DNA of 64,000 nucleotides from assembly GCA_964396165.1 (NCBI GenBank), contig CAYNEF010000002.1, positions 52,683 to 116,682 on the forward strand, read 5' to 3'. Every line of letters starts with the position of its first letter. Within the stretch, counting starts at the first letter, position 1. The DNA is from CALCZU01 sp964396165. GTDB lineage: Bacteria > Bdellovibrionota > FAC87 > UBA2466. The notes under the pieces are model-generated. The model saw only the letters and a program-made list of their open reading frames with translations. It had not been told where the DNA came from and ran no database searches. Of this stretch, positions 1 through 8,422 are shown piece by piece. A program made the position numbers and the translations under genes.

Positions 1-247
1 TATTTGAAAAAATGGAAACAAAGAGAATCGTCATTACCAAATTTGCCGGAAAATAAAGTTGCAAAAAAGAAGTTCCGCTAGGAAGACTACTCGCAGGAAA
101 GGCAGCAGATAATCCCCCGCCTAAAAATAACCAGAACAAAATAGGAGTTAATAGACTGCCAATAATCCGGCTGCGTTGTCTGTAGAATCGGACCAGCTCT
201 CTTTTTGCCAAAGTAAAAACGGGGAGAAAAGTATAAGATGTTTTCAT
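1..247 (-). CDS. ABC-2 type transporter permease, N-terminal part (runs off left edge)
   Basis: About 82 residues are visible. The ATG at 247 overlaps the TGA of the ATPase gene by four bases (ATGA), so the two are translationally coupled. The protein starts MKTSYTFLPVFTLAKRELVR, then has a hydrophobic segment (IIGSLLTPILFWLFLGGG) and a second one beginning near residue 70. That cytoplasmic amphipathic start followed by a first membrane helix is typical of ABC-2 permeases, which pair with DrrA/NosF/CcmA-like ATPases. The substrate cannot be read from the sequence. Its place at the end of the ctaA-ctaB operon suggests a role in oxidase assembly or export of a cofactor-related molecule, which is inference. 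Confidence 0.75.
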   Translation of the reverse strand, partial: MKTSYTFLPVFTLAKRELVRFYRQRSRIIGSLLTPILFWLFLGGGLSAAFPASSLPSGTSFLQLYFPANLVMTILFVSIFSN

Positions 248-1167
248 ACTACTTCTCCAAACTGCCGTCCTGTTAACTGGATAAATAAATCTTCCAATGT
301 AGGCTTACTCAATTTCACAGAAAGTATTTCATTCGGAAAACTTGTCACAAGCTCCGGGATGAATTCATGGCCTAAGTTTTTCTTAATCCGGACTTCATCG
401 CCGACCACAGTCGTGTCTGTATGAAACTTGTTTTTGATAGATTCATTCAACGCTTGTGGATTTTTTCCAACAACCGTAATCACATCCATACCCACAATGG
501 CCTTTAATTCAGAAGGCGATCCATGCGCCATGATTTTTCCCTGATCCAAAAAAGCCAAGGCGTCACACTTGTCTGCTTCATCTAATAGATGCGTTGTCAG
601 CAATACGGTTATTCCTTCAGCTGTCAGCGACTTTAAATAATTCCACACTTCTAGCCGCGCTAATGGGTCAAGTCCGGTTGTGGGTTCATCTAGAATTAGA
701 AGTTTTGGTTCGTGGATGAGTGCTTTGGCAATCTCTACTCTCCTCTTTAACCCGCCAGAAAGCGATTCGACCTTCTCGTTTTTTCGTTCAAGCAGTCCCA
801 GTTTTTTTAACAAAAACACGGAACGTTCGATTAAACGAGTACCTGACCAACCATAGAGATTTCCCTGGTGGATCATGTTCTCAAGAACCGTCAGTTTTTT
901 ATCCAGAGCCGGGCTTTGAAAAACAATTCCAATCTGACTTCTCACACGAGCTGGATTTTGTCTTAAGTTTTCCCCAAGTACTGTGGCTTCACCCTTTTGC
1001 AATGGCATGAGTGTCGATAAAATTTTAAAGGTAGTGCTCTTTCCACCACCATTCGGCCCCACTAGACCAAAAATTTTTCCACTCTCTGCAGTGAAGGAAA
1101 TATTGTTTAATGCTTTTCGTTTAGGATAAGAAAATTCTAAGCTAGAGGCAGAGATCGCAAGACTCAT
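244..1167 (-). CDS. ABC transporter ATP-binding protein
   Basis: This 307-residue protein is the ATPase of an exporter, partnered with the permease that follows. It has Walker A (GPNGGGKST), the ABC signature (SLSGGLKRRVEIAKAL), Walker B (LLILDEPTTGLDP) and the H-loop (LLTTHLLDEAD). The C-terminal ~80 residues form the accessory region seen in DrrA/NosF-type ATPases. An upstream in-frame start at 1242 would add 25 residues that only overlap ctaB. I chose the ATG at 1167 because it overlaps the ctaB stop by four bases and begins the conserved domain (MSLAISASSLEFSYP). The substrate is unknown. The operon context (haem A synthesis) hints at cytochrome oxidase maturation. Confidence 0.9.
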   Translation of the reverse strand: MSLAISASSLEFSYPKRKALNNISFTAESGKIFGLVGPNGGGKSTTFKILSTLMPLQKGEATVLGENLRQNPARVRSQIGIVFQSPALDKKLTVLENMIHQGNLYGWSGTRLIERSVFLLKKLGLLERKNEKVESLSGGLKRRVEIAKALIHEPKLLILDEPTTGLDPLARLEVWNYLKSLTAEGITVLLTTHLLDEADKCDALAFLDQGKIMAHGSPSELKAIVGMDVITVVGKNPQALNESIKNKFHTDTTVVGDEVRIKKNLGHEFIPELVTSFPNEILSVKLSKPTLEDLFIQLTGRQFGEVV

Positions 1168-2039
1168 ACACGGTCCCAGACCATCAACCCTCCTAGTGCA
1201 GGAAGATAAAGGATGGAAAATAAAAATAAAGCACGCGCCCAAACTTTAGTCCGCTGCCAGGCAAGAATGCACCCAAAGAGAATAAAAAAGATGTTTAAGA
1301 CAAATGCTCCGACCAGATAATCTACGCCAGTCATTCCCCATAGCGTCGGCACCAATGTAAGTGGAAACAACGCCAGCGAATACAAAATCACTTGCTTACT
1401 CGTCGCAAGCCCTACTTCATCTACAACGGACAAAATAGGCATGTCTGCACGGCCATAGTCTTCTCGGTACAACCATCCAATCGCAAGAAAATGCGGAATC
1501 TGCCAGATGAATAAAATCATGAAGAGTAAAAATCCTTCACTGCTGAAATTACCATTGGCTGCAGTCCAACCCATCAAAGGAGGAATCGCTCCTGGTACAG
1601 CCCCAATCAAAGTAGAAAGCGGGCTCACTTTTTTAGAAGGTGTATATACCCCTAAATAAAGCAGCAATGTCGCAGCTCCCAAAATACAAGTCACAGGATT
1701 TACAGCAATCAAAAGAATGACAATCCCAACGACACTCATGGCGACACCCAGTCGTAAAGCGACTGCAGCATTTAACCGGCCTGAGGGAAGTGGACGGTTC
1801 ATCGTACGCCACATTTTTCCATCTGATTCTACTTCAGCGTACTGATTGAAAATGCAACTACCCGCACCGACCAAACCTGTTCCAATGAGTGTAAAAACAA
1901 AATGAGAAACAACAAAGGTTCCTTTTTGCCCTAGGATATAACCCAGCGTGGTCATCAAAAGCGCCAACACGCAGATGCGCGGCTTTGTCAGTTCTAACAA
2001 GTCCGCCATGTAAATATTCTGTGTTTCTGCTTGTATCAT
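1164..2039 (-). CDS. ctaB: Protoheme IX farnesyltransferase (haem O synthase)
   Basis: This 291-residue polytopic membrane enzyme adds a farnesyl chain to haem B to make haem O, the precursor of haem A for aa3-type oxidases. It belongs to the UbiA prenyltransferase superfamily. The first Asp-rich motif is seen in the stretch FNQYAEVESDGKMWRTMNRP and a second conserved loop at YREDYGRADMPIL. About eight or nine hydrophobic segments are present and the length is normal. The ATG at 2039 overlaps the ctaA stop by four bases. It acts in the inner membrane just before CtaA. Identification is firm on the NRPLPSG and Asp motifs. Confidence 0.95.
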   Translation of the reverse strand: MIQAETQNIYMADLLELTKPRICVLALLMTTLGYILGQKGTFVVSHFVFTLIGTGLVGAGSCIFNQYAEVESDGKMWRTMNRPLPSGRLNAAVALRLGVAMSVVGIVILLIAVNPVTCILGAATLLLYLGVYTPSKKVSPLSTLIGAVPGAIPPLMGWTAANGNFSSEGFLLFMILFIWQIPHFLAIGWLYREDYGRADMPILSVVDEVGLATSKQVILYSLALFPLTLVPTLWGMTGVDYLVGAFVLNIFFILFGCILAWQRTKVWARALFLFSILYLPALGGLMVWDRV

Positions 2040-2977
2040 GCGTACTCTAATTTCATTTTAGATGTTTGTTTTGCAGGTTCTACTAGTCGCATTACCTGCG
2101 CCGACAAAACAATGGATGTTGCAAAACTCAAAGCACCGATCACCAGATGAGTGGATGTCATCGGCACAGGTTTTTTTAGCCATATAATCATCGCACCAAG
2201 AAGAATCTGAATGCTCATCAGCATCAATAAAAAACCCACCGTGATCGTCAGTCTTAATTGCGTAAAATGTTTTGTCTGGATTTGGTAAGCCACCATTCCC
2301 ACAAGAATCACAAGAGCAAATGCCCACGTACGGTGCGCAAACTGCAATCCGATTTCAAAACTCCATGCTGGTGGAATCATTTGTCCAAACGCCGTTGGAA
2401 AATCAGGAATTGCGAGCGCAGCTCCCAAATGCCGCATACTTGCACCCATCAAAAGTTGTGCGAAAAAACCTAAATTGATAAGAAGACATAAATTTACAAG
2501 AGTGTCTCCTCCCAACATTGCCGGAATAGGATTGTTTACTGGTTCCTTCCAAAAAGGTGATGTTACTGTTGCAATAATTACGCTTGTGCAAAAATAAATT
2601 TGCGCAAGACAGGCATGTGCGATGGAAACTTGCGCAGGTAATTTTAATAGTACTGTCATTCCACCCAGAGTAGCTTGTAGAAGTACTATTCCAACAGCTG
2701 CAAACCCAAGTTTTTTCACCCAAGTTCTCGGTTCAAACTTCCATAAAATAATAGACTGAATCACAGTCAAAATCGCAACACTTCCAGCTATCAAGCGGTG
2801 TCCGTGTTCGAAGAAAATACCACCCACCATCGGCGGCATTAATGTACCAAATGAAAGTGGCCAATCAGGAACAGCAAGCCCAGAGCCGGTACTTGTTACA
2901 AGTGCCCCAGCTAATAAAAGAAATATTGTGGAAAATGCAGTTAAACACGCAAATCGATTTATCGCTTTTTCACTCAT
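2036..2977 (-). CDS. ctaA: Haem A synthase
   Basis: This 313-residue membrane protein of the CtaA/COX15 family oxidises the C8 methyl group of haem O to give haem A. It shows about eight membrane segments and the family's internal duplication: GLAVPDWPLSFG with LMPP in the first half and ALAIPDFPTAFGQ with MIPP in the second. Candidate haem-ligand histidines lie in EHGHRLIAG, AHACLAQ, QFAHRTWA and STHLVIGA. It starts 6 bases after the stop of the small oxidase-like gene and is coupled to ctaB. With ctaB it shows that the organism makes haem A and hence an aa3-type terminal oxidase, whose catalytic subunits are not in this window. Confidence 0.94.
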   Translation of the reverse strand: MSEKAINRFACLTAFSTIFLLLAGALVTSTGSGLAVPDWPLSFGTLMPPMVGGIFFEHGHRLIAGSVAILTVIQSIILWKFEPRTWVKKLGFAAVGIVLLQATLGGMTVLLKLPAQVSIAHACLAQIYFCTSVIIATVTSPFWKEPVNNPIPAMLGGDTLVNLCLLINLGFFAQLLMGASMRHLGAALAIPDFPTAFGQMIPPAWSFEIGLQFAHRTWAFALVILVGMVAYQIQTKHFTQLRLTITVGFLLMLMSIQILLGAMIIWLKKPVPMTSTHLVIGALSFATSIVLSAQVMRLVEPAKQTSKMKLEYA

Positions 2978-2983
2978 AAACTA

Positions 2984-3220
2984 CTACCTACTTTTTACAA
3001 GAGTCAGAAGAATCAATGTCAGTGCCGGGATAAAAGACCACAGCCAATCCAGATGCCCACGAGGGACTTTGACTGTTTTTGGTTTGGAAAATCGGAAAAC
3101 AGCCCAGGTAAGTTCGCTCAATACAAAACAGCCGATACAAAAAAACAGGAGCAAATAGAAAATGGAGTCGACCCTCGATTCGACAAGCAACATCAGATTC
3201 GAGACCGACTCCATTAACAT
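2984..3220 (-). CDS. Small cytochrome c oxidase subunit II-like membrane hairpin protein
   Basis: This 78-residue protein has two hydrophobic helices separated by a charged loop (FRFSKPKTVKVPRGHLDWLW). The second helix region (WSFIPALTLILLTLV) resembles the second helix of CoxB/COX2, where W-x-x-I-P is conserved. No CuA domain follows: the gene ends right after the second helix. It sits between the cupredoxin-like gene (26 bases upstream) and ctaA (6 bases downstream) in the same operon. Either it is a remnant of coxB or a deliberate stand-alone membrane anchor. The COX2 relationship is a motif-based judgement and needs a profile search. Confidence 0.6.
   Translation of the reverse strand: MLMESVSNLMLLVESRVDSIFYLLLFFCIGCFVLSELTWAVFRFSKPKTVKVPRGHLDWLWSFIPALTLILLTLVKSR
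3161..3215. repeat. Inverted repeat within the 5' end of the COX2-like gene
   Basis: Ten-base arms AATGGAGTCG (3161-3170) and CGACTCCATT (3206-3215) are perfect complements, and a further CTCGA block pairs inside them with a small offset. In the mRNA (minus strand) this would fold over roughly codons 2-20 of the hairpin protein gene, just after its start codon. It could affect translation or mRNA stability, or be chance. Confidence 0.45.
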
Positions 3221-3245
3221 AATTACTACCTTACTTAGATTTAAA

Positions 3246-3926
3246 TCAACCGCCTACAGTGAAATCCAATGTAGCAGTTCCACCTTCGGTTACCTTGACT
3301 TTTTCAGTCTTGGTTCCGAGTTTTTCATGCCACATTTCTACTGTGTATTCGCCAGCAGGAACGTTGGCAATTTTATATGTGCCAGTGTTGTCTGTGACGG
3401 AGAAATAAGGATGATCGAATACGTTTGCGTAAGAATTCATCCAAGGATGTACGTCGCACTTAATGCGAACAGCCATTTCAGGCTTGGTGAATTTCTTTTC
3501 GATGGTGCTTCCTTTTGTAGGCATACCGTTGTTGAACTTTGGGCTCAACTTTGGCATTCCGTTCACGTTGTGAAGAAAAGGATCGCTGTTCATGATTTTC
3601 AAAGCTTGGTTTACGCGGATTCCGAAAACGTGTGGGGAATACATGCAACCTTTTTGGTCGAAAACAACAGGTGCGCCAACATCGCCAGCAGGTGCTTTAG
3701 CATCTTTTAAAGATACCATCGCCCATTCGACTGTATTGTTTGGGTTGATGACTGTTGCATCATTCATGACGACTTTGCCGCCATTTTCTTTTTTGCATTC
3801 TGGAGTCATTTTGTTTTCAACTGGCTTTCCAGGTGCGCCTTTGTAGTTAACTTTTCCTGTGATTGTTCCGCCTGCGAAGAGGGAAGCACTCACTAGAGTG
3901 ATGATTGCTAATACGCTTGTTCTCAT
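3246..3926 (-). CDS. Secreted cupredoxin-like protein with carboxypeptidase-regulatory-type C-terminus
   Basis: A 226-residue exported protein. The signal peptide is MRTSVLAIITLVSASLFA, and I start at 3926 because AAAGGC lies 8 bases upstream, rather than at the upstream ATG at 3944. The core contains GCMYSPHVFGIRV, NSDPFLHNVNG and KCDVHPWM. This supplies His, Cys, His and Met in the spacing of a type 1 (blue) copper site (His ... Cys-x2-His-x2-Met). The end (GTYKIANVPAGEYTVEMWHE) is a carboxypeptidase-regulatory-like beta-sandwich. It heads the ctaA/ctaB operon, so a role as periplasmic electron carrier or copper protein for the oxidase is plausible but inferred. A paralogue lies at 35915-36892. 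Confidence 0.7.
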   Translation of the reverse strand: MRTSVLAIITLVSASLFAGGTITGKVNYKGAPGKPVENKMTPECKKENGGKVVMNDATVINPNNTVEWAMVSLKDAKAPAGDVGAPVVFDQKGCMYSPHVFGIRVNQALKIMNSDPFLHNVNGMPKLSPKFNNGMPTKGSTIEKKFTKPEMAVRIKCDVHPWMNSYANVFDHPYFSVTDNTGTYKIANVPAGEYTVEMWHEKLGTKTEKVKVTEGGTATLDFTVGG

Positions 3927-3961
3927 ATTTTGCCTTTCGTGCATATAAGTTGTGTGTCGGA

Positions 3962-3990
3962 AATATAGAGTTAAGAACGCATACAGGCAA
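3962..3990 (-). promoter_or_regulatory. Predicted sigma-70-type promoter of the cupredoxin-cta operon
   Basis: On the minus strand, TTGCCT (-35, 3985-3990) is followed after exactly 17 bases by TATATT (-10, 3962-3967). This leaves a leader of about 30 bases before the ATG at 3926. Confidence 0.5.
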
Positions 3991-4062
3991 GGAATTTGGG
4001 CAATTTATTCACCCTTTATTATAGCGATCACAACGGTAAATAATGCGGTGCGTCCTATAAAC

Positions 4063-5706
4063 TTATTTCCCGGAAGGCTTTTGAAATACTGTAAAAAGAG
4101 GAAAATCAGGCAACTTCACTTGCTCATCAAAATCTTTCAACCGAACCATTATATTGTGGTCCTGATCAAAAAAAGCCACAAATTTTAAATCTGAAGGCAA
4201 GTGGCTCATGAAATGTTCTTGTTCTACTGGATACTTGCTCATGTTTCTGTCCCCTACTCCAATAGCGTAGTGGTAGAATTTTCCCTCTGTCATTAATGTC
4301 GGAAGCGGAAACCAGGGGAAGTAAATCTGGTTTGGATAACGCTTTGAAAGCTGAAACGCCTGATCCTGTGGCGTACCATCATTGAGAAAACGTACTACTG
4401 GTTGCATGCGTGTATAAAGCTCGGGAATTTTTACTCCCACTCCAAATACAAGTGCCGAAAATAAAACAGCCTGTACACTGAGTGCATATACTTTCGTTTG
4501 GTTCTCTTTGGAAGAAAGTATTCCATGCAGCAGTAACAAGACAGAAAGCATCGTATAAAACAACGTCGGGTTTAGACAATTACTTGCGCCCCCGTATTTC
4601 ACTCTTCCTAAAATCGACGTCGGAATTAAAAACAAAGAGAGTAGGAAAAAGAGTGAGAAAGAAGGGTTTAATTGCGCAAGCTCTTTTAATTTATTTTGTT
4701 TCTTTTCGTTTATCTTAAATACAATAAAGATGAAAAGTACTACTGCCCAAAAAGGGGCGAGAAGCGCGTATAATTCATAACCAAAACTAAAAAGACTTTT
4801 CAAAACGGCCACAAGATCTGACGTAGAGACATAACCACGTGCCGAATCAAAAAGGCTCGCTCGCCACGGAAAAGAGGCCGGATAATAAACAGTATTAAAA
4901 AGCAGAGCATCCCAAGAGTATTGATAAGCAAGAAGTGCTGTCACTGTTGCAAAAACACCCGCTTGAATCAACGCGTGTATCAAAAATCTTTTAAACCCGT
5001 GTAGTAAGAACGTGAAAATAGTAAACGCTACTAAACTTGGGAAAAATGTTTGTTTTGTCCACACCGAAAGACTGACAAGAAGGGAAGATACAATGAGAGA
5101 CTGATAACTTTCTTTACCCTGAGTGCCTAACAGTACAATTCCTGCAAGTGTCAGAAAGCCGAAGGCGATAGGATCGACATGCACGCCGTTCCAACTGCTT
5201 TCACTAGCTTCATAGAGTTGCGAGAGAAGTAAAAAGCAGGAAAGAAGTAGGGGAAAAAGCAGTTTCGAATGCTCTTTTTTACGGCTATTCCAATAAAAAA
5301 GAAAAGCAACAGGCCCAAAGTAAAAAAGATAACTTATCATTCCCCCAAACATCAGCGCCGAAGATGGAGTCTTCATCCAAGTCGCAGGCAAATACGCATA
5401 AGGGGCAAGTGGCCCGTACATCCAGGTACCGACTGGCCCATCAGTGGCAGAATAAAGAACACTATATCCATTTCGAAGAGCATACGACATCGCAAGCCGT
5501 GCACCTGAAAAATGGCTGAAGGGAACGGAAAAAAGCGTAAACCCCAAGCCCGAAAGTAAAAACAAAACGCTAGCGGGCAGTACTGCCGCAGTCCAACGCC
5601 ATAAAAGAGGGGCTTTCTTGGTTTTCTGATAGAAAATTGCGCCTAAAAGTATTCCCGTAAGCAATAAACAAGAACACGAAAGAAGATAGAAGAATAATTG
5701 TGTCAC
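4063..5706 (-). CDS. Polytopic membrane protein, possibly a GT-C-type glycosyltransferase
   Basis: A 547-residue protein with roughly ten to twelve hydrophobic helices and a soluble C-terminal region of about 100 residues. After the first helices comes a loop with LRNGYSVLYSATDGPVGTWM and YGPLAPYAY. This resembles the acidic first periplasmic loop of lipid-linked-sugar transferases (GT39/GT83/GT87 style), but no decisive catalytic motif is visible. Start is GTG at 5706 with a weak ribosome site, 25 bases after the nadE stop. It is the last gene of the mtnA-sigma-anti-sigma-nadE operon. Function is not established; transfer of a sugar from a polyprenyl carrier in the cell envelope is the best guess. 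Confidence 0.5.
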   Translation of the reverse strand: MTQLFFYLLSCSCLLLTGILLGAIFYQKTKKAPLLWRWTAAVLPASVLFLLSGLGFTLFSVPFSHFSGARLAMSYALRNGYSVLYSATDGPVGTWMYGPLAPYAYLPATWMKTPSSALMFGGMISYLFYFGPVAFLFYWNSRKKEHSKLLFPLLLSCFLLLSQLYEASESSWNGVHVDPIAFGFLTLAGIVLLGTQGKESYQSLIVSSLLVSLSVWTKQTFFPSLVAFTIFTFLLHGFKRFLIHALIQAGVFATVTALLAYQYSWDALLFNTVYYPASFPWRASLFDSARGYVSTSDLVAVLKSLFSFGYELYALLAPFWAVVLFIFIVFKINEKKQNKLKELAQLNPSFSLFFLLSLFLIPTSILGRVKYGGASNCLNPTLFYTMLSVLLLLHGILSSKENQTKVYALSVQAVLFSALVFGVGVKIPELYTRMQPVVRFLNDGTPQDQAFQLSKRYPNQIYFPWFPLPTLMTEGKFYHYAIGVGDRNMSKYPVEQEHFMSHLPSDLKFVAFFDQDHNIMVRLKDFDEQVKLPDFPLFTVFQKPSGK

Positions 5707-5731
5707 GTTGCTTTAATGATAACAGCTAACG

Positions 5732-7342
5732 TTATTGTGTAAAGCGCACTACCGGAATTCTTCTGCCCATTCCAAAGGCTTTTTCACTCACTCTTAACAC
5801 GGGAGGTAATTGCCTGCGCTTGTATTCGCTGGATTGGTAGAGTTTCAAAAATGTATCGAGAGACTTTTTATCGACGCCAGATTGCAAAATTTCCTGATAA
5901 GACTTCGCTTTTTCTATAAAAAGCTCGACGATTTTATCCAAAACTTCATACGCTGGAAGCGTATCTTGATCAGTCTGGTTTTCCCTTAATTCTGCTGACG
6001 GCGCTCGCTCTATTACTCTTTTTGGAATTACTTCGCTTGCTTCGTTGATATATTTTGCAAGCGCATACACTTCAAACTTTTTTAAATCGCCAATCACAGA
6101 CAGGGCACCTGCGCTATCACCGTATAATGTGGCATACCCGCAAGCAATTTCGCTTTTGTTGCTTGTGTTTAATAAAATCCTGTTTTCTGCATTAGCGAGT
6201 GCCATTAATAACGTCATGCGGATACGCGGCTGAATGTTTTCAGCAGCAAGACCTGAGAGTTTTACTTGTTTGGTAAAACCTTCCACTAAAGGTTCGATAG
6301 AAATAGTTTGAAATTCCACATTAAGATTGGCGGCAAGAGTTTTTGCGTCGTCATGGCTTATCTGCGCATTGAATTTTGAAGGCAGCGCAACCGCTTTAAC
6401 ATTTTGGCTCCCCAAAGCTTTCACCACGAGTGCTAAGACAACGCTTGAATCAATTCCACCCGAAAGTCCTAAGATTGCTTTTGCGTTATTTGTTTTTCTA
6501 AAATAATCGCGGATACCTAAAACAAGCCCGTGATAAATCCACTCTATATTTGTTTGAGGAGATAGCGAGAGTTGCGTACTCTGCCCTAATTCGTAAGTGA
6601 CTGTTTTTTCTTCAAACGCTGGCAATCGGACAACCAGTTGCGCTTTTTCATCGACAATCAGGCTCGAGCCGTCAAAAAGAAGTTCGTCGTTTGCTCCCAC
6701 TTGATTGCAGTAAACAACAGGACACTTTAATTCTGCAGTAATTTCTTTCAATAACGAGACTCTGCGCTCGGGCTTTCCGATTTGAAAGGGAGAGGCAGAA
6801 AGATTAATCACGAGATCAGGCTTATCTTCTTTTAACTCTTGGGTGAGATCCCTACCGTGGTATCGCCACTCGTATCCCTTTTTCCCCCAAATATCTTCGC
6901 AAATAGTAACCGCGACTTTTTTCGAGCCGATCAAGAAGAAGCCCTTTTCTTTACCCGATTCAAAATGTCTTTCTTCGTCGAACACATCGTAATAAGGAAA
7001 AAGCCGCTTCTTGTACTTTAAAATACATTTTCCGTTCTGCCAGACCTGCGCCACATTGAATAAGGGTTTTGCGCCCATCTCAGGGTTTGGTTCTGCCACA
7101 CTGGTAACAAGAGTAATTCCTTCTGATTGAGCGCCCAATTTTTCGGCAGCCAGAATATTTTCACGAATCAAGTTGTTGTTTTCGAGTAAGTCCCTGGGCG
7201 GATAGCCGATAAAGGTAAGCTCCGGAAAAATAATTAAGTCCGCTTTCGAACGCTTTGCTTCTTCTAAAGCTTCTAACGTTTTTTTTAAATTTTCTTCTAC
7301 TGCCGCAATTTTCAAATTCAATTGCGAGATAACTACTCTCAC
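5732..7342 (-). CDS. nadE: Glutamine-dependent NAD+ synthetase
   Basis: This 536-residue two-domain enzyme converts nicotinate adenine dinucleotide to NAD+ using ammonia from glutamine. The N-terminal nitrilase-fold glutaminase domain has the Glu-Lys-Cys triad at FPELTFIGYP (E41), KYKKRLFPYYDVF and VTICEDIWG. The C-terminal synthetase domain has the PP-loop LSGGIDSS and the later LNTSNKSEIACGYATLYGD region. It starts with GTG at 7342, overlapping the anti-sigma gene stop by four bases. The length fits the glutamine-dependent class, not the short ammonia-dependent class. Confidence 0.95.
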   Translation of the reverse strand: MRVVISQLNLKIAAVEENLKKTLEALEEAKRSKADLIIFPELTFIGYPPRDLLENNNLIRENILAAEKLGAQSEGITLVTSVAEPNPEMGAKPLFNVAQVWQNGKCILKYKKRLFPYYDVFDEERHFESGKEKGFFLIGSKKVAVTICEDIWGKKGYEWRYHGRDLTQELKEDKPDLVINLSASPFQIGKPERRVSLLKEITAELKCPVVYCNQVGANDELLFDGSSLIVDEKAQLVVRLPAFEEKTVTYELGQSTQLSLSPQTNIEWIYHGLVLGIRDYFRKTNNAKAILGLSGGIDSSVVLALVVKALGSQNVKAVALPSKFNAQISHDDAKTLAANLNVEFQTISIEPLVEGFTKQVKLSGLAAENIQPRIRMTLLMALANAENRILLNTSNKSEIACGYATLYGDSAGALSVIGDLKKFEVYALAKYINEASEVIPKRVIERAPSAELRENQTDQDTLPAYEVLDKIVELFIEKAKSYQEILQSGVDKKSLDTFLKLYQSSEYKRRQLPPVLRVSEKAFGMGRRIPVVRFTQ

Positions 7343-7884
7343 GGTTTAGGTTCCTCGATTGGCTTTTTCTGAAAAGCTTTTTCATATTCTTCAGGAGACA
7401 TGCCGCCTTCTTCCCAAAGGCTGCCACTCAAAGGCTCTCTTGAGTGCAGCCAATTGGCTTGTTCCTCAATTATTTCCGAAGCACCCTGAAGAAGCGGAAA
7501 GTAGCGATTGAAATTGGACTCATCTTCGTAATTTCTTAAATAAGAAATCCAGGGAAAGACAGAGGGAAAAATAAAAAACAGGATGGTCATCAAAAGAAGC
7601 GGAACTGCGGCGTAACTTCCATAGCGTATCAGTTTGGCGCGGGAAACGAGCGACGTTTTGCCACTCAAGCAGGCTTCTTCCACTCGGATAGACAGTGCCT
7701 GGCTTAAGTTAGGTTTTTCTATCGACGAAAGAAGACCAATAGAACTTTCAAGTTCTTCTTTTATTTTTTTGCAGTTTTCGCAGGAATTTAAATGTTTTGT
7801 AATTTCTTCGTGACGAACAGAAGGCAAGATTCCTTCTAGATAATCCGACAATAAATTCTGGCAAAAAAAGCAGGTGGTGACCAT
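7339..7884 (-). CDS. Zinc-finger anti-sigma factor, membrane-anchored
   Basis: A 181-residue protein with an N-terminal ZAS/HC2-type zinc motif: two Cys near the start (CFFC) and HLNSCENC (His-x3-Cys-x2-Cys) around residue 31-38. A single membrane helix follows at about residues 90-110 (SYAAVPLLLMTILFFIF), and then a periplasmic tail of about 70 residues. This is the architecture of anti-sigma factors that hold an ECF sigma factor at the membrane until a signal releases it. It lies one base after the sigma-like gene and overlaps nadE by four bases. The partner is therefore almost certainly the preceding gene product; the signal is unknown. Confidence 0.8.
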   Translation of the reverse strand: MVTTCFFCQNLLSDYLEGILPSVRHEEITKHLNSCENCKKIKEELESSIGLLSSIEKPNLSQALSIRVEEACLSGKTSLVSRAKLIRYGSYAAVPLLLMTILFFIFPSVFPWISYLRNYEDESNFNRYFPLLQGASEIIEEQANWLHSREPLSGSLWEEGGMSPEEYEKAFQKKPIEEPKP

Positions 7885-7885
7885 G

Positions 7886-8422
7886 TCAGGTTACCCACGC
7901 AGGTTTTGCTAAAGAAAAGACGGGAGCGTTTTTTCCCTTAAGCGCGTCTTTCACTTCTAAACGCCCTCTATGAAGCCTGTGTCTGTAAACTCCCCAGCGC
8001 AGGCCTAAAATTTTTAAGATTTCTTCGTCTTCAAACTTTAAAACGTCTTTTAAGATAACAGGCGCCTTAAAATCCGCATCGATTGTAGCCATTCTTTTAA
8101 GCAGAATGGTTTGTTGATCTTTTGACAGTTTTTTCTGTGTCAGAAGATTGTCATCGAAAGATGAAAGCACACGCGTGTCTCTTCCCATACTCGACTCGGG
8201 AACTTCGCTTCTTAAAACCGCCTGCAAGTTTTGCCACGCGCGAGAAAACAAAGCGAGTTCACTGGGCTCTGCGTTTTTGCTCGATCCAAACCAGCGAAAG
8301 GAAGCTACCATAATCTCGTCCACTTCTTCGGGTATTGGCAGCATTAAATAAAGAAAATCATATACGCGTTGCTTAGTCTTGCGCACCAACTCCAAAAATT
8401 TTGTGTCAGTGTTCAATTGCAT
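7886..8422 (-). CDS. ECF-like RNA polymerase sigma factor (divergent region 2)
   Basis: A 178-residue protein. The C-terminal half reads like sigma region 4: APVILKDVLKFEDEEILKIL, then GLRWGVYRHRLHRGRLEVKDAL, the helix-turn-helix that binds the -35 element. The N-terminal half has the length and helical pattern of region 2 (FLELVRKTKQRVYDFLYLM, EVDEIMVASFRWF), but the usual signature is weak. The pairing with a ZAS anti-sigma factor directly downstream strongly supports the call. The ATG at 8422 lies inside the last codons of mtnA (10-base overlap). It could be a regulator that evolved from an ECF sigma factor. Confidence 0.75.
   Translation of the reverse strand: MQLNTDTKFLELVRKTKQRVYDFLYLMLPIPEEVDEIMVASFRWFGSSKNAEPSELALFSRAWQNLQAVLRSEVPESSMGRDTRVLSSFDDNLLTQKKLSKDQQTILLKRMATIDADFKAPVILKDVLKFEDEEILKILGLRWGVYRHRLHRGRLEVKDALKGKNAPVFSLAKPAWVT

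Noticed and set aside
3162..3710. 182-residue plus-strand frame over the cupredoxin and oxidase-like genes
   Set aside because: It is antisense to a signal-peptide-bearing protein with conserved copper motifs and has no family motif or ribosome site.
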